The notes beneath the pieces are model-generated. The model was not told the DNA's origin. It did no database searches and saw only the letters and a list, made by a program, of their open reading frames with translations. Below are positions 23,803-30,389 of a stretch of DNA of 64,000 nucleotides, piece by piece. The stretch is from an uncultured Nocardioides sp. GTDB lineage: Bacteria > Actinomycetota > Actinomycetes > Propionibacteriales > Nocardioidaceae. Made by a program: the position numbers and the translations under genes. The DNA lies in NCBI RefSeq assembly GCF_947489365.1, contig NZ_CANLDB010000007.1, positions 190,247-254,246 on the forward strand, read 5' to 3'. Every line of letters starts with the position of its first letter. The first letter of the stretch is position 1.

Positions 23803-25104
23803 GTGAGAGGTCAGCTGCGCCTGACGGTGGCGGCCACGGTCTCGATCGTCCTGCTGGCGATGCTCGTCCCCATGGCGGTGCTGGTGCGTGACTACGCCCT
23901 GGAGGACCGCATCGTCCAGGCCGCCCTCGAGGTGCAGGCCACCGAGACCGTCGTGTCGGGGGCGGGCGAGGACCGCGGCGAGGTCTCGGTCTACGTCGAG
24001 CGCATCAACGACGGGAGCCCGACGACGACGACCGTCTACTTCCCCGACGGCGACGCGGTCGGACCCGACGCCGAGGCGGACGACCGGGTCGAGGAGGCCC
24101 GCGAGACCGGCCAGGCCCGCATCGACGACACGTCGGACGGCGGCGCGCGGATCCTGGTGCCGGTGTCGCTCGGGCGCTCGAGCGAGGCGTCGATCCCCGT
24201 CATCCAGGTCGACGTGGCCCAGCCGGGCCTGGGCTCCGGGGTGCTGCGCGCCTACCTGGTGCTCGCGCTGCTCGGCATCCTGCTGCTGGCCGGCGCGATC
24301 GTCCTGGCCGAGCGCCTCGGCCGCACCTTCACCACCCCGATCCGGGCCCTCGCCGGCTGGACCCAGCAGCTCGGCGAGAGGACCCGCCCGGACCCGGTGC
24401 CGGTGGGCGGGCCGTCGGAGGTCCAGGACCTCGGCTCGGCGCTGGGACGACTGGTCGGCCGGATCGAGCAGCTCCTCGACCGGGAGCGTGAGAGCGTCGC
24501 CGACCTCTCCCACCGCCTCCGGACGCCGGTGACCGCGCTACGGCTGCGGATCGACCAGGTCGAGGACCCGGTCGCCCGGCTCCGGCTCACCCAGGACCTC
24601 GAGGACCTGGAGCACGCGCTGGACTCCGTCGTCCGCGAGGCCCGCCGCTCCCAGCGCGAGGGCATCGTCGCGCAGACCGACGCGCGCGCGGTGGTCGAGG
24701 AGCGGGCCGCCTTCTGGGGGGCGCTGGCCGAGGACCAGGCCCGCGACTTCACCGTCGACCTGCCCCGGCACCGCGTGCCGGTCGCCTCGGGCCACGAGGA
24801 CCTGGCCGCCATCCTCGACGTCCTGCTCGACAACGCCTTCTCCTACACCGACGAGGGCGCCGCGCTCCGCGTCACGCTCGGCGCACCGGACGGCGGCGGG
24901 GCGCTCGTGGTCGTCGAGGACTCCGGTCCCGGCTTCCCCGACGGCCTCGACGTCGCCGGGCGCGGGGAGAGCGGCAGCGGGTCCACCGGCCTCGGCCTGT
25001 CAATCGTGGCCCGCACCGCCGAGGCGTCCGGCGGGGACGTCGAGCTCGGGTCGTCCGACCTCGGCGGCGCCCGCATCGCCGTCCGCCTCGGCCCCCCGCA
25101 CTAG
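23803..25104 (+). CDS. Sensor histidine kinase (two-component system 2)
   Basis: This 433-aa membrane kinase has a transmembrane helix at about residues 9-28, an extracytoplasmic sensor region of about 115 residues rich in acidic residues and Thr, and a second helix at about 148-169. A HAMP-like linker follows (RLGRTFTTPIRALAGW). The phosphoacceptor His237 is in VADLSHRLRTPVTAL. The ATPase domain has the N box DVLLDNAFSYTD, the G1 box VEDSGPGFP and the G2 region GSTGLGLSIV. GTG start at 23803. It is the cognate partner of the 23112 regulator. The signal is unknown. Confidence 0.93.
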   Translation: MRGQLRLTVAATVSIVLLAMLVPMAVLVRDYALEDRIVQAALEVQATETVVSGAGEDRGEVSVYVERINDGSPTTTTVYFPDGDAVGPDAEADDRVEEARETGQARIDDTSDGGARILVPVSLGRSSEASIPVIQVDVAQPGLGSGVLRAYLVLALLGILLLAGAIVLAERLGRTFTTPIRALAGWTQQLGERTRPDPVPVGGPSEVQDLGSALGRLVGRIEQLLDRERESVADLSHRLRTPVTALRLRIDQVEDPVARLRLTQDLEDLEHALDSVVREARRSQREGIVAQTDARAVVEERAAFWGALAEDQARDFTVDLPRHRVPVASGHEDLAAILDVLLDNAFSYTDEGAALRVTLGAPDGGGALVVVEDSGPGFPDGLDVAGRGESGSGSTGLGLSIVARTAEASGGDVELGSSDLGGARIAVRLGPPH

Positions 25105-25150
25105 GCCCGTGGGCCCCGCGCCGGCCAGGACGCCGGGACCCCGGACGCAC

Positions 25151-25186
25151 CTCGCCCCCGGTCCGCGGGTGCGGGCCGGGGGCGAG
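25151..25186. terminator. Bidirectional terminator between kinase and secreted-protein genes
   Basis: Sixteen-base arms 25151-25166 and 25171-25186 (one G-T pair) around loop GGGT lie between the convergent 23803 and 25225 genes, 46 nt past the first stop and 38 nt from the other. Confidence 0.7.
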
Positions 25187-25224
25187 AGCGTCAGCGGGAG
25201 GAAGAGGAGACCCGCCGGGGGTCG

Positions 25225-25620
25225 TCAGCGGACGGTGATCGTCCGGCTGCAGACCTTGTCGGTCACGGTGTTGCGGTACTTGAAGAGGAAGGTGTCGGCG
25301 CCGGAGGTGTTGGCGCGGTTGCGCTCGACCTCGATGTCGCCCTCACGGTCGGGGGTGCGGGCCGCGTTGTAGTAGGTGTTGCCGTTCTGCTTCAGCACGA
25401 CGCGGTACTTGACGTCGGCCGCGCGGTCCAGGTCGAAGCTGATCTCGTAGCTGTTGCGACGGTCGTCGTCGCGGTCGACGCTGAAGTCGAACTGCGCGCC
25501 GCCGCAGCTGCCCTGACGGTCGACGTCGGCGTTGGCCGCCGGGGCGTTGAGCAGGGTGACGGGCAGGGCGATGGCGGCGGTGGTGCCGACGAGGGCGGCG
25601 GCGCGGGTGACGATGTTCAT
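25225..25620 (-). CDS. Small secreted protein adjacent to two-component system 2
   Basis: This 131-aa protein starts with a classical signal peptide (hydrophobic at about residues 6-27, cleavage near ANA/DVD). The mature part is rich in Asp, Arg and Asn (VDRDDDRRNSYEISFDLDRA) and predicted mostly beta. Two cysteines (SCGG near the N terminus, KVCSR near the end) probably bridge. ATG at 25620. The promoter has TAAGG-type repeats shared with the regulator gene at 23112 and a CTTCTTCTCGTCA element shared with the secreted-protein gene at 47447. No family is recognised; a wall or surface role under TCS2 control is inference. Confidence 0.65.
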   Translation of the reverse strand: MNIVTRAAALVGTTAAIALPVTLLNAPAANADVDRQGSCGGAQFDFSVDRDDDRRNSYEISFDLDRAADVKYRVVLKQNGNTYYNAARTPDREGDIEVERNRANTSGADTFLFKYRNTVTDKVCSRTITVR

Positions 25621-25650
25621 CGGGTTCTCCTCGGGGATGTGTGTCGGGGT

Positions 25651-25662
25651 GACGAGAAGAAG
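25651..25662 (-). promoter_or_regulatory. CTTCTTCTCGTC promoter-like element (copy 1)
   Basis: On the minus strand CTTCTTCTCGTC lies 31 nt before the ATG at 25620 and 17 nt after the last TAAGG repeat. The identical 12-mer occurs at 47872-47883, 16 bp from the TGAG repeats and 39 nt before the 47833 start. The shared position suggests the same core-promoter class. Confidence 0.5.
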
Positions 25663-25679
25663 AGTGCGCCGAGCGCCAC

Positions 25680-25717
25680 TAAGGACGAACCAGCGTTCCG
25701 CTAAGGCGCGGCAAAGG
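25680..25717 (-). promoter_or_regulatory. TAAGG-type repeats upstream of the 25225 secreted-protein gene
   Basis: TAAGG (25680-25684), TAAGG (25702-25706) and AAAGG (25713-25717) are at steps of 22 and 11 bp, all in one helical phase. The stretch TAAGGCGCGG is shared with 23059-23068. This is the probable site of the 23112 regulator. Confidence 0.65.
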
Positions 25718-25732
25718 TTCGCAGGAGCGGGG

Positions 25733-26515
25733 TCAGCCCGGGGGCGGGCCCTGCAGACGGGCCGCTCGCGACCCCTCGTCAGCGGCGTGGAGCTCCCGCA
25801 GCAGGCGCAGCAGGCCCGCCGGGTCGGGGACCAGCGGCATGCGCACCGCCACCGCGAGCTGGTCCGGCAACCGGTCCGTGGGCAGCAGCAGCCGCCGCGT
25901 CCGGGCGTCGTACGACGGGGCGCCGCGCACGGCGAGGAGCGCGACGGAGGCGTGCCGCGCACCGCCGGCGTTCTCCACCGTCGCGACGTCGCGCCACGCC
26001 ACGACCGCGTCGAGGCCGGGGCTGCGCAGCTCCACCCGGTCCGCGGTGAGCGTCAGGTGCGGGCGTCGTACGAGCGCGATCCGCCACATCTCGACCGCCC
26101 CGACGACCACGAGGAGGCCGGGGACCCCGAACAGGACCAGGCGCCCGGGCACGGGGTCGGCGGCGACGAGCCCGGCGAGCAGCACCGTCAGTGCGGTGAG
26201 CACCACCGCGACCAGGACGGCGCCGACCGGGTCACCGAGACGGAGCCGCCACGCGGGACGACCGTCCACGTCGGTGGCCGTCCATCGTGACCGGACGGGG
26301 CGCTGCGCGGCCCCGACGAGCAGGGCGACGCTGCCCATCACGGCCGCCACGACGAACGCGCCGGGCCGCTCCGACGGCTGCGTCGCGCCGAGCCAGGCCA
26401 GGGACGCCGCGACGACGCCGCAGACCGCGACCGTGAACCACGCGACGGGCCGGCTGGCGTACCAGGGCCGGGCGGGTCGGTCAGAAGATCGAGTCGAAGG
26501 CGTTCCCGATCCCAT
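25733..26515 (-). CDS. Membrane protein of the WXG100-like operon
   Basis: The protein is 260 aa from an ATG at 26515, which lies inside the end of the 26481 gene (35-bp overlap). It has about four hydrophobic helices: two near residues 24-60 and two near 85-140. These are followed by a soluble C-terminal half with beta-rich sequence (HLTLTADRVELRSPGLDAVVAWRDVATVE), reminiscent of bacterial PH-like domains after a membrane anchor. No confident family. It is the last gene of the operon 28356-25733, so probably functions with the upstream WXG-type protein as a membrane partner or immunity factor. Confidence 0.6.
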   Translation of the reverse strand: MGSGTPSTRSSDRPARPWYASRPVAWFTVAVCGVVAASLAWLGATQPSERPGAFVVAAVMGSVALLVGAAQRPVRSRWTATDVDGRPAWRLRLGDPVGAVLVAVVLTALTVLLAGLVAADPVPGRLVLFGVPGLLVVVGAVEMWRIALVRRPHLTLTADRVELRSPGLDAVVAWRDVATVENAGGARHASVALLAVRGAPSYDARTRRLLLPTDRLPDQLAVAVRMPLVPDPAGLLRLLRELHAADEGSRAARLQGPPPG

Positions 26516-27719
26516 CGGCCACCGCTCCTGCCCCGTCCGCGATCGAGCTGCCCATCTCCTCGACCTCGTTCCAGCCCTCGCTGACGGCGTCCCCGACCGC
26601 GGTGACGCCGTTGTCGAACATCGAGTCGATCGCGCCCGAGGTGAAGGCGCCGACGACGCCACCCACGACCGCGCCGCCGACGATACCGATGGCGGTGCCC
26701 ACGCCCGGGATGGGGATGAAGCTGCCGGCGACGCCGCCGATGTAGGCACCGGCGGCCATGCCGGACGCGATCCCGGCGGCGGCCGGGACGGCGTTGGACA
26801 CGATCGCCTGGGTCGGGCCCTCCTCCTCCCAGTCGGAGTAGATGCCGTAGCCGGCGGCCGCGACGTCCAGGATCGCGAGCCCGCGGGTCAGGCCCCGCGG
26901 CAGCTCCCAGCTCGGCAGGTTCGCCCGCGCCGGCGGTACGGCGTCGTCGAGACGTTGCGCCTCGTCGAGCAGGTCGTAGTAGCGGGGCGGGTCGACGACG
27001 TGCCCGCTGGGGGTCTTGAGGGCGTCGGCGTGGGCCCGCAGCTGCTCGGCACGGGTGATCATCTCGTCGACCTGTCCGACCATCACCGGGGTCACCCGAC
27101 GCACCACCTCGAGCTGGAACGCCGAGCCGAGCAGCCCGGCGGTGAGCCCGGCGTACTGGGTGTCGTAGCGCTCCCACAGGCTGCCGGCGGAGTCCAGCGC
27201 GTCGATCCACGCCCGGTGGGCCGCGTCGGCGTCCTCGACGCACCGGTTCCAGACCTCGACCTTCCGGTTGTGCTCGCGCACCGCCTGGTCCTTCGCCTCC
27301 CAGGCGGACACCTCCGCCTGCGAGACGTCCCCGGTCGGCGACGGGCCGGCCTCGGGCGGCCCCTGGCCGGGGTCGCGGACCCAGTGGCCGTCGACCCTCA
27401 GCTCACCCCCGCGGGCCCGGGAGCGGACGCCCTCCATCGCCTCCAGCGCGGTCCGCAGGTCCTCGGCGACGTCGTCGCACAGCTGCGCGACGACCTCGGT
27501 GTGGGAGGCGCCGTCCTCGCTGGAGACGACGAGGGTGCGGGCGCGCTGGCCGAACGCCGTGCCCGCCTCGCCCTGCCAGTCGCCGGCGGCGGCGTTGCGC
27601 TGCCGCCCCACGGCGGTGCCGTGGTCGCTGAAGCCGCTCTTCAGGTCGCCGCGCAGCCAGCGGGCGACGGCCCGGATGTTGGCGACCTCGCCCTCGATCT
27701 CGGTGTCCAGGTCGCTCAT
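26481..27719 (-). CDS. WXG100-type protein with glycine-zipper C terminus (possible type VII substrate/toxin)
   Basis: The protein is 412 aa. The N-terminal ~100 residues are helical with a WXG-type turn (AGDWQGEAGTAFGQRA), as in WXG100/LXG-like exported proteins. A second long helical section (about 130-260) includes a WDALDSAGSLWERYD-like stretch. The C-terminal 110 residues are glycine- and alanine-rich with repeated GxxxG (AGIASGMAAGAYIGGVAG, GTAIGIVGGAVVGGVVG), the kind of segment seen in membrane-inserting or pore-forming effectors. No enzymatic toxin domain is visible. The operon with small helical partners is typical of such systems. The toxin role is inference. Confidence 0.55.
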   Translation of the reverse strand: MSDLDTEIEGEVANIRAVARWLRGDLKSGFSDHGTAVGRQRNAAAGDWQGEAGTAFGQRARTLVVSSEDGASHTEVVAQLCDDVAEDLRTALEAMEGVRSRARGGELRVDGHWVRDPGQGPPEAGPSPTGDVSQAEVSAWEAKDQAVREHNRKVEVWNRCVEDADAAHRAWIDALDSAGSLWERYDTQYAGLTAGLLGSAFQLEVVRRVTPVMVGQVDEMITRAEQLRAHADALKTPSGHVVDPPRYYDLLDEAQRLDDAVPPARANLPSWELPRGLTRGLAILDVAAAGYGIYSDWEEEGPTQAIVSNAVPAAAGIASGMAAGAYIGGVAGSFIPIPGVGTAIGIVGGAVVGGVVGAFTSGAIDSMFDNGVTAVGDAVSEGWNEVEEMGSSIADGAGAVADGIGNAFDSIF

Positions 27720-28033
27720 CCGGTCCCCTCGGTCAGCATCGCCTCGGCGTTCGCGGCGTCGGTGCTGCTCGCGTCACCGGCGCAGTCCGCGACCGCGCCC
27801 GCCAGCAGGTCCGACTCGAACGCGACCCGGCTCGCTGTCTCGCAGGCGCGGGTCAGGATCGTCACGAGCAGCGGCTCGGCGAGCCCGGTGCCCCCGGTGC
27901 TCGCCCGGGACCCGCCCGCGGCGTCGAAGGTCTCGGCGGCACGCTTCAGCCCGTCCTCGACCGCGGTCATGGTCGCGGCGTCCATCACGATGGTGCTGCC
28001 ACCACCGCCTCCGCCGCCTGCGTCGACGGCCAT
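27716..28033 (-). CDS. Small helical protein of the WXG100-like operon
   Basis: This 105-aa protein has a glycine-rich N terminus (residues 6-12) and then a helical body of about 90 residues with Ala/Glu/Leu periodicity. Size and position suggest a WXG100-like or chaperone partner of the 26481 protein, although no WXG motif is present. Start ATG at 28033 overlaps the preceding stop by one base, and its stop overlaps the next ATG by 4 bp (ATGA), so the operon is translationally coupled. Confidence 0.6.
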   Translation of the reverse strand: MAVDAGGGGGGGSTIVMDAATMTAVEDGLKRAAETFDAAGGSRASTGGTGLAEPLLVTILTRACETASRVAFESDLLAGAVADCAGDASSTDAANAEAMLTEGTG

Positions 28034-28356
28034 CAGACGGACACCTCCGCGCGACGCTCCTCGGGCACGTACATGTCGGTGTAGACGACGTCGAACGGGT
28101 GGGCGTCGTAGAGCAGCTGGAGGCTGGCCGTCGGCAGCCCGAACCACGGCTGGTCCTTGCCGCAGCACGAGTGGAGCCGGTCCAGCGCCGAGTAGACGAG
28201 CAGCGCCCAGCGGCCGTCGCGGGTGCGTCGGTACTGCGCGCGGGCCTGGGACCCGTCGGTCACGTGCTCCATGCACGGGATGTAGAGGAAGGGCGGGTAG
28301 TCGTCGGGGATGCTGCGCCCCGAGGCCGGTGAGTGGTCCGTCGTCAGGTCGTCCAT
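28033..28356 (-). CDS. SAV_915-like small protein, first gene of the WXG100-like operon
   Basis: The protein is 107 aa from ATG at 28356; a start 54 bp upstream is possible. It has the features of SAV_915-type or SseB-like small proteins: PPFLYIPCMEHV, then RWALLVYSALDRLHSCCGKDQPWFGLPTASLQLL and a C-terminal DVVYTDMYVPEERR. Four cysteines are present, two of them adjacent. SseB-like proteins often sit beside type VII-like or polymorphic toxin genes; function is unknown. First of four coupled genes running to 25733. Confidence 0.62.
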   Translation of the reverse strand: MDDLTTDHSPASGRSIPDDYPPFLYIPCMEHVTDGSQARAQYRRTRDGRWALLVYSALDRLHSCCGKDQPWFGLPTASLQLLYDAHPFDVVYTDMYVPEERRAEVSV

Positions 28357-28424
28357 GTCAGCGCAGACTTCCCCGGGCCCCCCGCGCCGAAACCCGTCGA
28401 CCCGCTCCAACTAGGTTCGCGGTG

Positions 28425-29048
28425 ATGACCACGACGACCTGCAGGCGCCTGCTCCTCGGGGGCGTCGTGTGGCTCCTCGTGCTGCAGTACGTCGTCGTCG
28501 AGCTCGTCGCGATCGGCGCCTGGACCGGCACGTCGTACGACGCCGCGCGTGACGTCGTCAGCGACCTCGGCCGACCCGCGTGCATGCCCGACGGCGGCTG
28601 CTCACCGAGGGCGACGGCGTTCAACGTCTCGCTCGGGGTGCACGGCCTGCTGGTGGTCCTCGGCGCCTCGCTGCTCTCGCCGCTGCTCCCCCGCTGGCGC
28701 GGGCTGGTCGTCGCCCTCTTCGTCGTGACGGGGGCGGGCAACGCCGGGGTCGGGCTCTTCCCCCTCGGCGAGGGCGTCACCGCGCTCCACCTCGTCGCCG
28801 CGACCGCGGCCATCGGCGGCGCCACGCTGGCGGTCGGCGTCGCCGGCGTCGCCTCGCTCGCCGACCCCGCCCTGCGTCGGTACGCCGTCGGCACGCTCGC
28901 GGCCACCGTGCTGGGCGTCGTGGGCGTCGCGCTGCTCCTCGTCGACGGCGCCACCGGGCTCGCCGAGCGGGTCGCGATCTACCCGGTGGTCGCCTGGTAC
29001 GTCGTGACGGGCGCGCTCGCGCTGCTCGCGTCCCGCGCGTCGTCGTAA
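28425..29048 (+). CDS. DUF998 family membrane protein
   Basis: This 207-aa protein has about six hydrophobic helices with short loops. The first, from residue 9, runs LLLGGVVWLLVLQYVVVELVA. The motif SDLGRPAC followed by NVSLGVHGLLVVLGA is typical of DUF998 proteins of actinobacteria. Function is unknown. ATG at 28425 gives MTTTTCRR. The 3' end overlaps the convergent HxlR gene by 70 bp (28979-29048). Confidence 0.78.
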   Translation: MTTTTCRRLLLGGVVWLLVLQYVVVELVAIGAWTGTSYDAARDVVSDLGRPACMPDGGCSPRATAFNVSLGVHGLLVVLGASLLSPLLPRWRGLVVALFVVTGAGNAGVGLFPLGEGVTALHLVAATAAIGGATLAVGVAGVASLADPALRRYAVGTLAATVLGVVGVALLLVDGATGLAERVAIYPVVAWYVVTGALALLASRASS

Positions 29049-29395
29049 ACGGCCCGGGCCTCCTCGATCGACGCGAGGTTGTCCCGCGCCCAGGCCTCCA
29101 GCACCGCGAGGGGCCCGGTCAGGGACCGCCCCAGCGCGGTGAGCTCGTAGTCGACCCGCACCGGCACGGTCGCGTGGACCGTCCGCGTCACGAGTCCGTC
29201 ACGCTCGAGGTGGCGCAGGGTCTGGGTGAGCATCTTCTGGCTCACGCCGTCGATGGCGCGGGCCAGGTCGCCGTACCGCCGCGGGCCGGGCGTCAGCACC
29301 CCCATCACCAGCACGGTCCACTTGTCGCCGATGCGGTCGAGCAGCTGCCGGCTGGGGCACAGCCGCGAGTAGGGATCCGGTGCGTGGACCATCAT
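28979..29395 (-). CDS. HxlR family transcriptional regulator
   Basis: This 138-aa winged-helix protein contains CPSRQLLDRIGDKWTVLVMGVL at about residues 13-34, RRYGDLARAIDGVSQKMLTQTLRHLERDGLV and VDYELTALGRSL, the standard HxlR core. There is an N-terminal Cys13 of the kind that senses aldehydes or oxidants in this family. ATG at 29395 (MM start) has GAGGAG upstream. Divergent from an NmrA-type NAD(P)H-binding protein at 29519, the classic HxlR partner arrangement (as for the ytf/QOR2-type genes). Its 3' end lies inside the 28425 gene. Confidence 0.88.
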   Translation of the reverse strand: MMVHAPDPYSRLCPSRQLLDRIGDKWTVLVMGVLTPGPRRYGDLARAIDGVSQKMLTQTLRHLERDGLVTRTVHATVPVRVDYELTALGRSLTGPLAVLEAWARDNLASIEEARAVYDDARDASSASAPVTTYQATTG

Positions 29396-29407
29396 GCTCT
29401 CCTCGGG

Positions 29408-29455
29408 GTTGCTACGGCACTTCAAGGTGCCTGCTCTCCAACGGGAAGTAGCAAC
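29408..29455. promoter_or_regulatory. Inverted repeat in the HxlR/NmrA divergent promoter
   Basis: GTTGCTAC (29408-29415) and GTAGCAAC (29448-29455) are perfect 8-bp arms separated by 32 nt, enclosing a shorter palindrome GGCAC/GTGCC around TTCAAG. Both halves lie between the start codons and could be the operator of the HxlR protein. Confidence 0.5.
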
Positions 29456-29518
29456 AGGGTGTTCCCGTTCCTCCCACGACCGGCCCCGCACGGGGCCCAC
29501 CACCCGGGAGGAACCCTC

Positions 29519-30385
29519 ATGTCGATCGTCGTCACCGCCGCCTCCGGCCACTTCGGCCGCGCCGCCGTCGAGTCCCTGCTCGCCCGTGGCGCCGACCCGG
29601 CCTCGGTCGTCGCCACCTCGCGGCGCCCCGAGTCCCTCGCCGACCTCGCCGAACGTGGCGTCGACGTCCGCCGCGCCGACTACTCCGACCCCGACTCGCT
29701 GCGCACCGCCCTCGCGGGCGCCGAGCGGGTGCTCCTCGTCTCCGGGGACGAGTTCGGGCAGCGGGTCGCGCAGCACACCGCCGTGATCGAGGCCGCCGTC
29801 GCCGCGGGCGCGAGCCTCGTGGCCTACACCTCCGCGCCGCACGCCGACACCACGTCCCTCGCGCTCGCCGCCGAGCACGCCGCGACCGAGAAGGTGCTCC
29901 TGGCCGCCACCGCGGACGAGGGCGTGGACCACGTCCTGCTCCGCAACGGCTGGTACGTCGAGAACTACACCGGCCAGGTCGACACTTTCCTGGAGCACGG
30001 CGTCGTCGGCGCCACCGGCGAGGGCCGGGTCAGCGTCGCTCTGCGCCGCGAGTACGCCGAGGCGGCCGCCGCCGTGCTGCTCGGCGACGGCCACGCCGGG
30101 GCGACGTACGAGCTGGGCGGCGAGGCCGTGACGCTCGCCGAGATCGCCGCCGCCGTCGCCGAGGCCACCGGCCGCGAGGTCGCCCACCACGACGTCACCG
30201 TCTCCGAGCTCGAGCAGGTGCTCCTCGGTGCCGGCCTGCCCGAGCCCGCCGCGCAGACGTTCGCGGACGTCGACCGCGGCATCGCCGCGGGCGAGCTGCA
30301 GGTGCCCACCGACGACCTCACGCGTCTGCTCGGCCGCGCCCCGCTCGGGCTGCGCGACGCGGTCCGCGAGGCGCTCGGCGCCTGA
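29519..30385 (+). CDS. NmrA/QOR2-like NAD(P)H-binding protein
   Basis: This 288-aa protein has the Rossmann motif TAASGHFGRAAVESLLARG at residues 6-24 and the pattern VDVRRADYSDPDSLRTALAGAERVLLVSG. The middle contains HVLLRNGWYVENYT, typical of NmrA-like and quinone oxidoreductase 2 proteins. Likely an NAD(P)H-dependent quinone or aldehyde oxidoreductase, or a redox sensor. Under probable control of the divergent HxlR regulator. ATG at 29519. Confidence 0.87.
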   Translation: MSIVVTAASGHFGRAAVESLLARGADPASVVATSRRPESLADLAERGVDVRRADYSDPDSLRTALAGAERVLLVSGDEFGQRVAQHTAVIEAAVAAGASLVAYTSAPHADTTSLALAAEHAATEKVLLAATADEGVDHVLLRNGWYVENYTGQVDTFLEHGVVGATGEGRVSVALRREYAEAAAAVLLGDGHAGATYELGGEAVTLAEIAAAVAEATGREVAHHDVTVSELEQVLLGAGLPEPAAQTFADVDRGIAAGELQVPTDDLTRLLGRAPLGLRDAVREALGA

Positions 30386-30389
30386 GGGG

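Noticed and set aside
25839..29048. A very long plus-strand frame covering the WXG-like operon
   Set aside because: Its first 2.5 kb has biased, non-protein-like composition (Arg/Ala/Pro/Thr) and is antisense to four well-formed overlapping genes; only the end (28425-29048) is a real gene.
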